The position numbers and the translations under genes were made by a program. Below the pieces are notes generated by a model, which made no database searches, had not been told where the DNA came from, and saw only the letters and a program-made list of their open reading frames with translations. Below are positions 10,641 to 22,377 of a stretch of DNA of 64,000 bases, piece after piece. This DNA comes from Symbiodinium natans (lineage: Eukaryota > Sar > Dinophyceae > Suessiales > Symbiodiniaceae), in contig CAJNDS010002418.1 of NCBI GenBank assembly GCA_905221605.1, positions 363,453 to 427,452 of the forward strand. Direction: 5' to 3'. Numbering within the stretch: the first letter of the stretch is position 1; each line of letters starts with the position of its first letter.

Positions 10641-11043
10641 CACTTGACAGTGTTTTCATGAAGGCTCTTCCGTGTTTTGTTGTGTCATTCTTGTTCGCGC
10701 TGACGGCCAAGGCCCGGGAAGTGAGCAACGTTCAGAGCAAAGCCGGTCATCCCAACCAACCCTCGCCCAAGCACCCCGAACTTCCCCGAACCATCCCCAA
10801 ACCCTTTCCTAGCCTTTCTCCGTAGCTTCACAGCGACCAGAGAAGGCCTAGCTGGCTAGGCACACAAATGCAGAGCTATTTCATGGCGCATGACATCTCC
10901 GTACATGTCTAAGCCCAACGCCTGAGCAAGCGTCCCCGCGCATCTGTGCACTCTGCTCGGCAGCCAAAAAAGAGATGCGAACACCTGTAGGGACGGTAGT
11001 GACTGCAGTTCTTTCCATCCAACTGCTTTGATCGGACCATTCA

Positions 11044-11537
11044 GTGGCTTCCCTTAGGTGCGTGTGCCCACTGTCCACCACGCAGGATACGGAGGACAGA
11101 CTGAGCGCGCATGCCTTGAACTTTCTTGATTGGCTGGGAGTGGCGTTCGAGACGCCGAGAATTTTGGAGGATACATGGGCACGGCAGCTCCTGTCGCGCC
11201 GCTTTCGCCACTTTCGCCATACCAGGGTGCCTACCACCCGCCGGGAAGGCTCAATCTGTCATAGTATGCAATAGTATGTGCATATTGTGATGGTACAATG
11301 AAGCCGCCGCCAGTCCGCTGGCATCTCCTTTCCATGCCAGAGGCCCCGTTTGCCCTTCCCTTGCTCAGTATTCACGGCACATGTGCAAGCTGCTTGCAGG
11401 ATCCCTCTTTCCACCAATGCCAATGCCAGATGCAGGATATGCACGCAGTGCCGGTGCAAGGCATGCTGGAGATGTAGCAGAATTCCTGAGAGTGTGGAAT
11501 CACATGCAGCCTGTCCCTGAGTCCTGTTACCGTGCGG
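11044..11537 (+). CDS. exons of an unknown protein
   Basis: 11060-11240 is open in two plausible plus frames: DRLSAHALNFLDWLGVAFET, and in another frame YMGTAAPVAPLSPLSPYQGA. 11400-11537 follows a TTGCAG acceptor, reads FPPMPMPDAGYARSAGARHA then GDVAEFLRVWNHMQPVPESC, and ends at a GTGAGC donor. The second exon is the safer one. No domain recognised. Confidence 0.4.
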
Positions 11538-12039
11538 GTGAGCCCAGGCCAGGACTCTGAGACATGCTCAATGAAAGCTGCATCGACGCTCACCGTGACT
11601 CTTGCAATGTGAACTCGTTTTGTAACACAGGAGCCCCACTCGGGGCTCCGCTATCTCCAGTCGTGGCGTATCCTCGCAGTGTGGGCGGCAGGCGCAGGGC
11701 TAAGCGCAGGGAACCGTAAGGGTAAGGCAGACTTTCATAATGATTTTGTTCACGTGGCACAAAGTGATTTGCCCTAAGTCCAATCACTCTACGCGCCAGC
11801 AGTCCAACAGGCTGGGGGTTGACTTTTTGCTTCTTTGATGTGAGAAGACTTGTTGCATTTTGTTGCAGTGCGACAGGACCACCTCGACTGCTCACGCCTA
11901 CCAGCCACTCCGGTTGGCACTTGAAAAGCAAGAGGCCTGCATGCTACATGACTGAGTGACCCAAGGCGCTTCACCTTTGCTAGCAGATCGAAGGAACCAG
12001 TGCTGCGTTTATTTGCAGCTGTGAGATCCTTGTTCCTGT

Positions 12040-12800
12040 ATGAAGGCCATGCTGTTTGATCGTTCGATGCTTGCAAAAGTCACCTCAAGGACACTGTCGC
12101 CTTCGCCCGCCCAGGATGTGCCTTGCTCAGCAGAGGAGTCTGCGTCATGTCCTAGGCGCCTCGGACCTACGCACGCCATTGGCTGCCATAGTTGTAGCAG
12201 GACGTTACGTCTGCTGCTGAGGTTAGGAGAAGCCTGTCCCCGAACTTGTCGCAGCCAGGGTCTTAGCGGCCTCCAGCTGTGCTTCACGGTGCGTCTTTGC
12301 AAAAAAACCGCAAACAAAAAGCACTCGAATCACAAAAACGATCCAATTTTGACCGCGGCCGAGGACACGCATTCTGCAACCTGGAGGGATGCTTGCAAAG
12401 GCCTCATGTCGCAACCTACCACAATGTGCACACGCGCGCTTTGTGTGCACATGGCGCCTTGCCTGCCTCCGCATGTGCGCTCTGCAGGCAGAGCCGCTTC
12501 CCCTGTCGGTGGAGCTCATGCAGGACTTACAGCATCACGGTGGCAGTACAGTGCCCAAGCCTTTTGCTGCAGCTCGCTGGTAGGCCCCTGTGGGGACACG
12601 CTTCGTTGTCCCGAAAGGCATGCTCTTGGCACAGGCACCATGTAAGTTCGCGTGAGTTCTCAGTTCATTGGCGGAGATTGGAATTCGCGCCAGTCCGCGT
12701 GAGTTTTTCTTTGTCACCCGAGTCTCAGGATGGCACGGCAGGCAGGGATGGCGCGGAGGCAAGTGCGAGGCCACCACGAGGAGAAATCAAGAGCAGATGA
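12040..12800 (+). CDS. exons of an unknown Ser-rich protein
   Basis: Best exon: 12488-12579, with a TGCAG acceptor and a GT donor, reading AEPLPLSVELMQDLQHHGGS, then TVPKPFAAAR. Other open pieces are about 12070-12170 (KVTSRTLSPSPAQDVPCSAE) and about 12715-12790 (SPESQDGTAGRDGAEASARP). The order and membership in one gene are guesses. A long single frame across 12040-12645 exists but has composition shifts that suggest introns within it. Confidence 0.35.
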
Positions 12801-13038
12801 TCATGTCAATGTAACAGGTTGGCAGAATTTGGCAGAGACTAGAGTGCAGATCAGATCAGATCGGAAGATGCCATGTGAAGGCCCTCACCACTACAGCCGG
12901 CCGTGAGCGCATTTCGCCAGCCTCGTGATGGGGACATCTCGAGTGTGTAGGGGGCAACTTCCTTAGGCATGTTAGCCTGCGGAAGACTCTGTATTTGCCG
13001 TATCTTTGATAACCTTGGCATGACGCTCTCCTCGAAGT

Positions 13039-14665
13039 GTGACCCGCAAAAGCCCGACACTGGAGCAAACAAGGAGGCACGGAAGAAGAATAACGGCTCT
13101 GCAGGATGGACTTATGGTGCCAGGTCACACTTTCGAGCAGGCACTTCATGCCGGTCATATCGCCTTCAGGGCAGCTCGCAGCAAAAGCCTGACAAATCAA
13201 GACGGGGAGCCGGAGTCGTGAGGACTTCCAGTCGTGGCTGTCCAGACTTTGTCGGTTCTCATGATCCCGGCGCTTCGTTTCAGGCTATGCATTTTCAGAA
13301 GGCTTCGCCTTGCCGTGCTAGGCCGGTAGATATGTAGATTCTAGATAATGTCTCAGGATTGCTCTCAAAGCGAGGGCGCTGCTTACGTTCTCAGGAGTTG
13401 CGAAAAAAGGAGACGTTCAATTCAACTCAGAGGTGTCATCCGTGCCTCCGATGCTGTTCGAGTTTGGAGGCCAAGCAGGCCGTCGACAAGGCTGATTCCG
13501 GCAAGCTCTTCATCTCACCAAAGCGAGAAGCCAAGGCAGGGGCTTTTCTTGCACACCCACCTTAAGCTCACACTCCCTGGCGTTCCGGAATTAAAGGATT
13601 GCCGCGAAACCCCAAGCCATAAACAGAGCTGCTTGAAGCCGGGTTTTGCCGTTGCCAGAAGCTGGCCACCAAGAAGCAGCGTGAGCTGAAGAAGCTCACT
13701 CAGGCTGCAGGGGATATGCTGGCCGCCACCAGCTGTCGGTTCCAAATTTCCCCGGTAGTGAGCTTGGACATTGTCCGGTGCCTTGCAGGCAGACAAGGCA
13801 GAAAGCTCGGAAATTGCAAGGACGGAGGGGTATGGGTGCTTTCCGAGACTCCGCAATGTCATACAGCATCATGTAGTGCGAGAATCCTCAATAGAGCATG
13901 GCTGCAAGCCGAACACAACTGGCTCTCCAAGTCTTGTTGCAGTGGTCGATTTGAACAGGAACTTGCAAGAGGCAACGAAGGTCAAGAACTCATCGGACTC
14001 CCAGGCGCCCTCAGTCGCGAAGCATCGCGAAGTCGCATGGCATTCGTGCGACTTCATGCTCGGAAAGGGTTGACAAGTTGAGCAGTCTTTTGCCTCTGCT
14101 GCTGTTCCCGAGGTCGATGTTGTGTTGGACTGCTCCTTTAAAGAGTATGTGAAGTGTGGACGTCTGCCGCACACAAAAGGCCTCCAAAGCTTCCAATAGA
14201 TTCGGTACTCCTGCGTATTGGGCAACCTTCGAAACCTTGAGCCCCAAACGGAGTGATGGCTGAAGGTTGCAAAAGAGAACTCAATGGCGCAATCTGGCCA
14301 GATGCAAATCGCAACCCTGAAACCCAACAGGAGCCATGCCTGGCAGGCTTCGCACATGATCATCCTGCTAATTGAAGGACATGCAAGCTAAGCCCTGAAA
14401 GACAAATCGAACCCTTATACTGCAGACCGTAGACCCTTCTGCCCAGCATGCAATTGCACACAGAACAGGGGCACGCGATGCTTCGGTGACGCCTTGCAGG
14501 TCAAAGACGCTGCCGCCAAGCTATCCAAGGCTGAGGCGGTTGGATCATGCGTTCTGGTCGTTATATGTCGCAACTCCCCTCACCGCTCATCGCCCCTTTC
14601 GACCCTCTTCAACCCGCAGGCAAACCTTGCATCCGAGAAGCAGTCCGAAGATGCCCTACAGGTTC
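13039..14665 (+). CDS. multi-exon gene with coiled-coil segments
   Basis: Candidate exons: 13039-13218 (RKSPTLEQTRRHGRRITALQ); about 13465-13540 (LEAKQAVDKADSGKLFISPK); about 13663-13715 (KLATKKQRELKKLTQAAG); about 13789-13820 (ADKAESSEIA); about 13940-14010 (VVDLNRNLQEATKVKNSSDS); about 14499-14547 (VKDAAAKLSKAEAVGSC); and about 14621-14662 (ANLASEKQSEDALQ). Each follows a C(T)GCAG-like acceptor. The pieces are Lys/Glu/Ala-rich and helical, like scattered coiled-coil exons. Family unknown; membership in one gene is inferred. Confidence 0.45.
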
Positions 14666-15360
14666 AGATGGGGTTCACATTTGGTGCGTTCGGCTTTTGT
14701 GCGTCGGATATCCGACGCCTTGCATGTGAAATCCGCGGTAAGGGCGCACTCAACCAGCTGCAGCCGAAGTTCTTCTTCGGTTTGTTCTGATCCTCACGCG
14801 TGAGCTTGGCCACCATGGCCAATGGCGTTTTTGAAGCATCCAGACTTGCAGCTGGGCGTGCTATATTACCGCTAGAGACGAGTATACACAAGCATGGAGT
14901 TGAGCGAACTATCAGACTGTTGAACCTTGCAGACGCAATACAAAAAGTCCAGGTCTATAAGACAATAACACTGCGCCGCATTGGCTGAATTGCAAAAGCA
15001 TTTTTGCGACACTGATGCTAGCAGCTAATGCTGATCCTACACCCTGGAGCTAAGAGGTTCAACACTTTCGTGCAAAATATCTTGGCCTGTTGGATGTGGC
15101 TGCGAAGCCAATGACTTTGGCCCAGGCTATGACTTGCGACTGGGAATGCCTCTGCGTTCAGCGCCCACACTCTTGTAACCTCCTACAGTCTTGGCAGTGC
15201 GTTATCGTCCTAGACGCCTCAAAGCTGGTGTCCCCCAGTGACAAAGAGGTCAAACGAGGTGCCACAGCAGGGTCGCTGAGGCGAGATTAGCTGTAGAGGC
15301 ACTCCCTGAAAAAAAATCGATTGTGATAAGAAGAAGTGCTGCAGGGGTTCGGAGCCCCTT

Positions 15361-15605
15361 TGCACCGCAAGGCAGCAGATTTCAAAGACAGGATTCTCCT
15401 TGCCGGCTTTGCAAGAGACGACGGTGAATGTTCAAGTGGTGGTGGAAGGCAGAGCCTGTCATGAAGGATTCTCAGAGTCCGTGTCGGTGCCACAAGTGAC
15501 TTTTTTCAACCCCGGTGCTGTTTCATGCACCGTGCCGCGCAAGAGACCGGCGCTCCCGCAAAACAAATCGCTTTGGAAGCAGCGTGTCGTATGTGCCATG
15601 TGCTG
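15361..15605 (+). CDS. possible exon, unknown protein
   Basis: Open to TGA 15603-15605: LPALQETTVNVQVVVEGRAC, then SVPQVTFFNPGAVSCTVPRK. Coding-like. An alternative frame at 15370-15425 (KAADFKDRILLAGFARDDG) is also natural, so a splice inside is likely. From 14800 to 15350 little is visible. Confidence 0.3.
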
Positions 15606-16143
15606 AGTACTCGCCGAGCCCACCCTGGCCCTAATTAGACAGGAGAATCTGGGATGGATCTGCGATTCTCCGCACGCTTGCGCCAATCGCTGGGCTCAAA
15701 CCATCCATGCGAATTTTGCGGACCAGCAGCCAGAAAAAACGATGTGTTGAGCATTGCCAGAAGAATCAATGCGATGAATAAAATTTGAAGTCGCATGCTG
15801 ATCCCAGAAAAGTCACGTACCGCTGCGCAGCTTTGCACGGTGGCTTCGCTGATCTTCGCTGTTTGATGGCATCTGAACGCCTGGCCCGACTGGAGTCCAT
15901 CCGTGGCGGATCTCAGATCTTATTCGCTGTTTAGTGCAAGATAGTGAAAGAGGTGCAAGTTCTGTGCATCACGACATAATACATACACTACCACGACAAA
16001 ACCGACAAGTCCCCCATGTTTTCGAGGTTCTGGCCTGGCCGCTTTGCATCCGCGGCGGCCATCGGAGGAAAAGGCAGGGCGCAACAATGAGAAAGCCATA
16101 GAAAGCCCCCACAGATCGTAGAAATGGCTTACTGAATAGTAAA

Positions 16144-16621
16144 TTGGTAGAAGCCTCGTGGCAGTGGGCGATCCGTGAGGCCTTGTCCGCACGCGAGCGG
16201 TTGGAGGCAATACAGCGCCACACGGCTTTCAAGAGGACGTGTTGTGATGTGCCCCACCGTATTGCTGTGTCGCATTGTTGTTTGCCATCCTTGAACGCAG
16301 AAAAGTACACCGACATTTCCATAGCGAGATTTCAGCTCTTGTCGCTTCGAGAGCCAAGGAAGGCTCGGATTGCCACTCTCCGGTGATCTGTACACAGAGA
16401 AGGCACACACTTCCCTAGCACCAACTGTATGCAACTGTGCACCGGGTCTGGCAGCCTCTCGGGCAGACGCAGAACTTAAGTGGCAGGTGGACGAAGCGGA
16501 AGCCAGCGTTCGTGCGGCTTCCTTGTATGATACCTGCGACCTGCGACAAACCGTCCAGTCGGATTTCCTGGACCACGAGCCTTGGTTCCAAAACCTAAGA
16601 CTGCAACGCGGCATTCTGTGA
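16144..16621 (+). CDS. exons of an unknown, partly helical protein
   Basis: About 16159-16234 reads WQWAIREALSARERLEAIQR, then HTAFKR before GTGTTG. 16449-16590 reads ASRADAELKWQVDEAEASVR, then AASLYDTCDLRQTVQSDFLD. Helical, charged, plus strand, possibly continuing the coiled-coil gene upstream. Between 15700 and 16140 nothing is supported. Confidence 0.4.
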
Positions 16622-17319
16622 GCTAGACTGAATACCGCAGGTCCATTCAGGTCCACCAGTGATGGCAGACTTGGGAGGGGGTTGGCTACGGTTGCAGTAG
16701 AAGCCACCCCTGGATGGAATGCATCTCAGGAGGCGTGTGAGGTGCCTGCGTTTCATGGCTTGGGGCCGAGCCACGGTCCCCAGGCTGCTCTGAGCTGTGA
16801 AGTGATGTTGGGAGAGGCAGGGACCAAGGAGTGTTTTGGTATCCAGAGAGTGTATTCAGGGTGTTCAGGTTTAGGGCCTCTAGGATTCTAGGGTTCATGC
16901 GAACTCGTCCAGCACTCAGGTCTTGGAGAAAGCTTCAAAGCCAAGGTGCTTCACTGCAAGTTTGTTTCGTGATAGAATGTTTTGCTTCATACGTATCAGG
17001 AAATGGCATAGATGTACGCTTGAGGAAGGCTCTTCGGCCAAAATGACATGCGCTTCGGGATGGGTATTCGCGCACCATAGCGCTCAGCTTGCCATAGTGC
17101 TGTGCTCGGATAGCATGTTTCTACTGCATGGAATCCCCAAACACTGTTTAAACATTGTCTTCTCCAAACATCTTCCCGCACGGTCCCACGCTGTCGCTAC
17201 TCATCTTCTTTCTGTGGTCGGTCAAACGCTCGTGTCCAGCTCGGCTCGTATCTGTCTACACCAGTCAATTCCGAACAGGCTGCCGAGACCACGGCTGCTG
17301 CCCAGATCCCGCCACCAAG

Positions 17320-18211
17320 GACTTTTTTTCGGCACATGCCCACCAGCATGTCCATGCATCCATCGGCCAAACGGTGTTCCGTGCGCATTTCCAGGAGCCT
17401 GCAGCGGCCAGCTTCGCCTTCGCACTCCCCAAGATCCCCTCCAACCCCGCCTGTGGCACCTTGCGAGGGTGAGGACTGGCCTTGGAACTTCGGCTGCCTT
17501 TCGCAGCCCTCGTGGCCCTCGCGTCCGGCAAGGAGTGTCGGACACACCCATTGGCCCAGCGCCGCTCCAGCACCGAGCACTCCGAGAACGCCGAGCGTGC
17601 CCAGCGTGCCCAGCGTGCCCAGCGTGCCGAGAGCACCGAGCACGCCGAGCGCGCCGAGCGCGCGACGGGCGATGCCCACACTGGACAACCGGGACAAGCA
17701 AGAGCCCCTGGAGGAGCGGAGCCAGCGCAGCGAGCAGAGCCAGGGCGAGCAGCAGAGCTGGGGTGAGCAGCAGAGCCAGGGCGAGCAGCAGAGCCAAGAG
17801 CTTTCGGCGCCCTCGGCACCCAAGCTGCCATTTCGCGTGGGAATTGGAACGCCAAGACCGACTTCCGGAAGAGGAAGGCGCAGAAGTTCAAGCTCGAGGC
17901 CTCCATCTGCGCCGTCCTTTGTTCGGCCCTTCTCTGTGGATGACTTCTGCCTGTCTGGACGAGGCGTGGGCGGTGTTCAGAAGGTTAGCACGGAGATGGG
18001 TGCGAGGCCATCGAACAGTCGACAAGGTGATCGACAAGGTGGTACGCTTCGGGCTCCGCAGCGTGCGGGAACGGGAAGTGCTACCTCGAAGCCTTCGGCG
18101 AGACATGACGGCACACCTGGCACACCGTCCGAACAGCGCGCCGGCCCAGATTGCCCTCGTGACTCTGAAGGCTCACGCACCTTGCACTATTTTGGGAGCT
18201 CTGGTTTCTAG
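17320..18211 (+). CDS. long Ser/Pro/Gln-rich exon with internal peptide repeats
   Basis: An open frame of about 290 codons to TAG 18209-18211. It is Ser/Pro/Arg-rich (SLQRPASPSHSPRSPPTPPV), with a valine-proline run (TPSVPSVPSVPSVPRAPS, about 17575-17640) and a Gln repeat (SQGEQQSWGEQQSQGEQQSQ, about 17735-17800), then SRPPSAPSFVRPFSVDDFCL. This looks like a disordered region in a large exon. Two other frames are also open over parts of it because of the GC-rich repeats, and a minus-strand frame of similar length exists. This frame was chosen for its balanced use of Ser, Glu and Gln and lack of Cys/Trp excess. Confidence 0.45.
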
Positions 18212-18803
18212 CTGAATTCTAGAAATTCGGATGGAGAATCCAAATCGACGCCCAGTACAAGCCTCTTTGAGGGCCTTGAAAGCGTCTCTTGCAGTTACGT
18301 CGAGCTCAGCCCCTCGAAGCCTGGAGCTGCCAACATCTTCAACTTGACATGAACCCAGCAACTCTTTGTATCTCCACACCCCCAAGCCCTTGATAAGCCC
18401 CAGAACCTGATGTAGCCCTCGGCTTGTTTGAAGGTTTCGGGTTCTAGGGTTTCGTGGCACATCCCGGCAGCCTGACACAAGCAGCATGCTAGCTGCAGCG
18501 AGACGCCGCTGGATAGAATGCTACAGAAGTCAAGGCTTCGTGCATCACGTCATCGGCCCTGCCAGCTCCCAGTCAAGGTCCTCGAGCCGATGGCCCAGCG
18601 AAGCTGAAAATGCGGGGCTCGAAGGAAGCTTCCGCTCCTGACCCAGCTTCAGAATGGTCAGAGACGGCCGCTGAGTTGCAAGTCCAGCTTGGCATCGCAA
18701 CCTAATTCCCGAGCAGGGTTTACTGTTGTGGAACACTGCCCAGCCTTCGGTAGCCTGAGGAGGACCTCTGGCAATCTATGGAGCTGAAGGCAAGGGGTTT
18801 CTC

Positions 18804-19018
18804 GTGCTTGGCTTGTGTTGCGCCTCTATACCTTTTGATGCCTTTCGAACTCCTCCTGGTCGATCCTCAGGGTTTTCTGACATCTCGGATTGTGCAGACG
18901 ATAGGTTTGAAACATCAAGGCTTCTGGAGTTTGAAGGAAGGCTTGGCCTCCCTTACTGCGGCTTCTCAAACTCTTCGCAGAACGAGCTCTTTGCAGCTTC
19001 TATAAAACCACAGCTGTG
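18804..19018 (+). CDS. possible exon, unknown protein
   Basis: The plus frame reads FDAFRTPPGRSSGFSDISDC, then ADDRFETSRLLEFEGRLGLP and GFSNSSQNELFAAS. Natural composition up to the CT repeat that follows. No family recognised. From 18212 to 18770 no exon is supported. Confidence 0.35.
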
Positions 19019-19033
19019 GTGCCGAAGCTCAGC

Positions 19034-19135
19034 TGATCTCTCTCCCTCTCTCTCTCTCTCGCTCTCTCGCTCTCTCTCTCTCTCTCTCTCCACTCTCTCT
19101 CTCTCTCTCCCTCCCTCTCTCTCTCCACTCTCTGA
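19034..19135. repeat. (CT)n microsatellite
   Basis: About 100 bases of CT repeats with a few CG and CC interruptions, between two exon-like stretches, so probably intronic. Confidence 0.95.
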
Positions 19136-19172
19136 AAAACAGTTAGAGTGGCTTTGCCTTTGCCTTATGTAG

Positions 19173-19936
19173 CACTCTTTCGATGGTGTCCATCAAAGAA
19201 GCGACACTTTACTGCCGGAACAGCTGCCGAAGAAAGCGCTGCTGCCCGAATTAGGCTGAGAGGCTGCCAATTCCATTCCGCAGCTCGGGTTTTGTTTTAG
19301 TTTTTAGGGCTCAGTGCCACTTTCCTGCCTGTCTCCCTTGCCAAATGCCAAATTCCTTCGCTGCTTTTTTCCATAGTTCTCTCCCAGGGAACATCGTGCT
19401 AATCCCCTCGCCATCCATTCTGTTCCATGTGGGCCATCGTCACATCGGCAGGTGTTCTTACGACGAGCAGATTTGGTCGACTTGCTCGGCGTTCTGAGAC
19501 TCTCTCCTGAACTCTTTGTGGGCTTACGGCTCAAGACCGTGCATGCCAGAACGTCTTAACTGTTCTGATACACGCAGCGTTGCATCGGCACTTTCCCCGT
19601 TAAGGAGAGCACTTCCCCGGCTTGAGCTTGAAGTCACTGCTGGAGATGCCGGAAGCGCAGGTCAAGAAGATCAAGGCTGCGTCTTCCTCTGAGCACTTGC
19701 AGATATTTACAGACTTCAGCTTTCACATGCTTTCGTGGAACACGATCTGTGCAGAGGCGCGGCCGCTGGCTTTGAAGAGGCTTCTACGAGGCATCGAGGC
19801 AGAGCGTCAGCGGCGAGGAGCGCTGATGCAGCCATCTTCTCTCGACTTTCGCCGAGATTTGGTGGTGGAGTCTGCAGGGTCTGAAGGAAGTCGCTTCAGT
19901 GTTTCAGAGATTCTCAGAGCATGTGAAGGCACTTGA
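19173..19936 (+). CDS. three exons of an unknown protein
   Basis: 19173-19259 follows an AG acceptor (HSFDGVHQRSDTLLPEQLPK) and is open to TGA. 19471-19559 reads DLVDLLGVLRLSPELFVGLR, then LKTVHARTS, to TAA. 19622-19936 reads LEMPEAQVKKIKAASSSEHL, IFTDFSFHMLSWNTICAEAR and SEGSRFSVSEILRACEGT, to TGA. All are coding-like and successive on the plus strand. At least one stop must be removed by splicing if they are one gene. Leu-rich helical protein; family unknown. Confidence 0.45.
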
Positions 19937-20228
19937 GGTTGTGTCGGGCCGTTCCTGAGATCGGATCGTTACAGAAGCCTGGTATCGCGCAAGGTATCGT
20001 TCGGTGTGCAGTTGCCTTCAGAATGCAGCACGATGGAATCTGCACGAGCATAAGGGGCACCCCCCCCCCCCCCCTTCCCCCCACAGGCTAAGGCAGCTAA
20101 GGCAGGGAACATTTCTGCATGTTTCGGCAGGGTCTCTTGACATAGAACCCGCGTGGAACCAGCAATATTCTGTTTCCTTGGTGCACTGAAAGATGCGCCT
20201 GCCTTTGTTGATGAGACTCAGTCAAGGA

Positions 20229-20565
20229 TGACTTGAGCACGGCGACGCCCACCCCGGAGAGAATGCGGCCGGGGCGAGAAGCCATCGAAACATCTGAGAA
20301 AGCTCCGAATGAAGCTTCGAATGACGCCAAAGGTGGAAGCGAAGTTGGAAGTGAAGGCAGAGGCCACCAGGCTGAAGAGGAGAATGAGGTTTGTCCGGCT
20401 TGCTCCGACTCCCGTGAGTCTGCCTCGCAGATGGTGGCCCGGATGCTTTCGGACCCTGCGGATCCAGTCCCGGACCAAGAGCATCGGAGCCTCGATGAGC
20501 GATCTGAGCCGCTGGCAGATCAAGAGCTCCAGGCGCACGAGTTGCACCCGATAGCTACATGTCAG
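20229..20565 (+). CDS. acidic, disordered exon, probably of the RING gene downstream
   Basis: The plus frame reads STATPTPERMRPGREAIETS, SEKAPNEASNDAKGGSEVGS, VCPACSDSRESASQMVARML and DPVPDQEHRSLDERSEPLAD. It is acidic and hydrophilic, contrasting with a Leu/Arg-rich minus frame that is likely a shadow. It lies about 0.5 kb upstream of the RING-H2 exons in the same direction. Confidence 0.4.
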
Positions 20566-20574
20566 CTAAAGCTG

Positions 20575-20712
20575 CCCCTGCTGCTACTGCTGCTACTACC
20601 ACCACCACTACTACCACCACTACTATTATACTGTTGTTTCCACTGCTACTGCTGTGGCACGAGTTCTACTGCTGCTAGTACTGCGACTACGACGACGACT
20701 GCCATCACCTGG
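20575..20712. repeat. CTA/CCA/CTG-type trinucleotide repeat tract
   Basis: Imperfect triplets such as CTGCTACTGCTGCTACTACC and CACCACTACTACCACC, then CTGCTAGTACTGCGACTACG. Probably intronic, although open in one frame. Confidence 0.85.
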
Positions 20713-21053
20713 TGCATAGAACATGGGTGCACGTTGACGACATGCTCTTCCTTTACGCCAAAATCGGGCCCAGCCGCTCTTCGAAAGCACACAGCTCTTC
20801 GCTTGGTTTGCGAATCTAGCAAGGTTTGGAGTCGAGAGTTTGCGATTTTTGGTAAGAAAACGTGGACAGGCGGACTCGCAGTGATTAGCACAAAATGTTT
20901 ATTCTGGTTCGGCCGATTCGGATCGTGTCTCTTGAGTCCCTTGTGACAGTTCTGTGCGGTTTTGCTAATGCACCTATTTGACGGTGCAGCCGGCTTGCAA
21001 CGTTCCTGCTCCGGTAGCAATTCAGCCGTGGCTTCGCCAGATTCCCTGAACTT

Positions 21054-22344
21054 GTGCTGCCCTCCCCGTCCGAAAGCTTGACTCTTTGTCAGCCAAACGG
21101 TCTTTCAGATGCTCTTCAGCCTACCCTGTGCCCGCTTCCGCTTACACACGATTTTGCACTCCGAGTCTGGCAGGCGGAGGCACCCGCTGGCTCGAGCTCT
21201 TCTTCGCGCTTGCCAGTGGCTGCGCACCCAAGCGCAAGTCCAGTCGGCCCTTGGAGGGATCTCTACAAGGGAGTGGCGAGGTTCAGACCGGCCGAGGTCA
21301 CGGAGCCGGCGGGGCCCCTGTCGCAGAGCTCAACAGCAGACTCTGCAAGCGAGGCCTCTCAGAACTCGAAGCAGGCAGGATCGGGGTCCGGCGAGTCTGT
21401 GGGATCCATGCCCGAAGGGCAGGGCTACCCGGGCTACTCGCAGTCGGAACGGCTTGTGACTGGGGCTTGTGGGGCTGACGTGGCTCCAAGCGTTCTGGCA
21501 GTGGAGAGGGAATGCCGTTCCAGGCCGCAAACGCGGCGGGCCCGTATTCGTGAGCTGCTGAAGCGCCTGGAGGTAGCTCAGTCACCGTGCCCTGCAGATC
21601 GGCTGCGTGTGGATGCTCGGCAGAAGCAGGCCAAAGAGAGACACCTGCGCCAGACATCCGGTGCTCCTGCTGGGCCGGCCTCGTCGCCTGCTCTTTCACT
21701 GAGGAGGTCTCGATCTTTCATGGAGTTGGTGGCAACTGAGTCGGAGCCGCAGTTCTCCAGCAGTCGAAGCGGCCCAGTCGATCCAAGCGTGTTGGAAGAT
21801 GTGGTGTCAAGACTTCCCGCAAAGCCGGTGACGTCCAGCGCACCCCGTGAGCCATGCACCATCTGCTTGGAAGTGCCCTCTTCAGGCCCGAGACGCTGTT
21901 CTGCGAGATCCTGCACAGTGTTCCTAGCACGTAGCTTTAGCCTCTAATCATCTAATCATAATCTCAATAAGGCCACCTCTTCGTTTCATGATGAACCTGC
22001 CAGGCGAAGTCGTCACCACCCTACTCTGCTGCCACTGGTACCACACAGAATGTATCAAGGAGACTTCGCTGCAAGATGGTTAAAATGCCAACCAATACGC
22101 ATTGCAACCATGGTGTGTGTTGTAAGTGGTTGGCGCACCGGCCGTAGTAAGGACAGCAACAGTGATCCTTTCATGATCATTATTAGTTGTAAGTAGCAAT
22201 GCTAGTATTGTATTTCTTCCACCTTTTGTCTACATATGAGTTGATGGGTCGTGCATATTGTTTGCTGCTCAGGAGTGGCTACTGCATTCCCGCATATGTC
22301 CGTTGTGCAAGGCGCTTGTAGTGCCGGAGGAACTCGGTATGTGA
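21054..22344 (+). CDS. RING-H2 finger protein, probable E3 ubiquitin ligase
   Basis: RING-H2 domains bind two zinc ions and recruit an E2 enzyme. Exon 1 ends at 21885 with REPCTICLEVPSS. Exon 2 is 22004-22059 (GEVVTTLLCCHWYHTECIK). Exon 3 runs from 22273 (EWLLHSRICPLCKALVVPEE) to TGA 22342-22344. Joined, they give the full pattern C-x2-C ... C-x-H-x2-H-x2-C, W-L, C-P-x-C, with canonical spacing. The intron phases fit only if intron 1 is GC-AG (21886-22003) and intron 2 is GA-AG (22060-22272). The long N-terminal exon is Ser/Pro-rich and disordered, with a basic helix near 21540-21660 (RRARIRELLKRLEVAQS). No transmembrane segment is seen. GGTATGT at the stop could instead be a donor, extending the gene. 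Confidence 0.75.
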
Positions 22345-22377
22345 CCTATTTGCCGTTTCGGCGTGTGAGGTCATCTT

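Noticed and set aside
17197-17906. Minus-strand frames of about 200 codons opposite the Ser/Pro exon
   Set aside because: They are shadows of the GC-rich repeat; they give Leu/Ala or Gly/Leu runs without domains and oppose the gene direction.
19304-19534. Minus-strand Lys/Arg/Ser-rich frame
   Set aside because: The plus strand carries a better exon at 19471-19559 with an acceptor and stop; the minus frame has no support.
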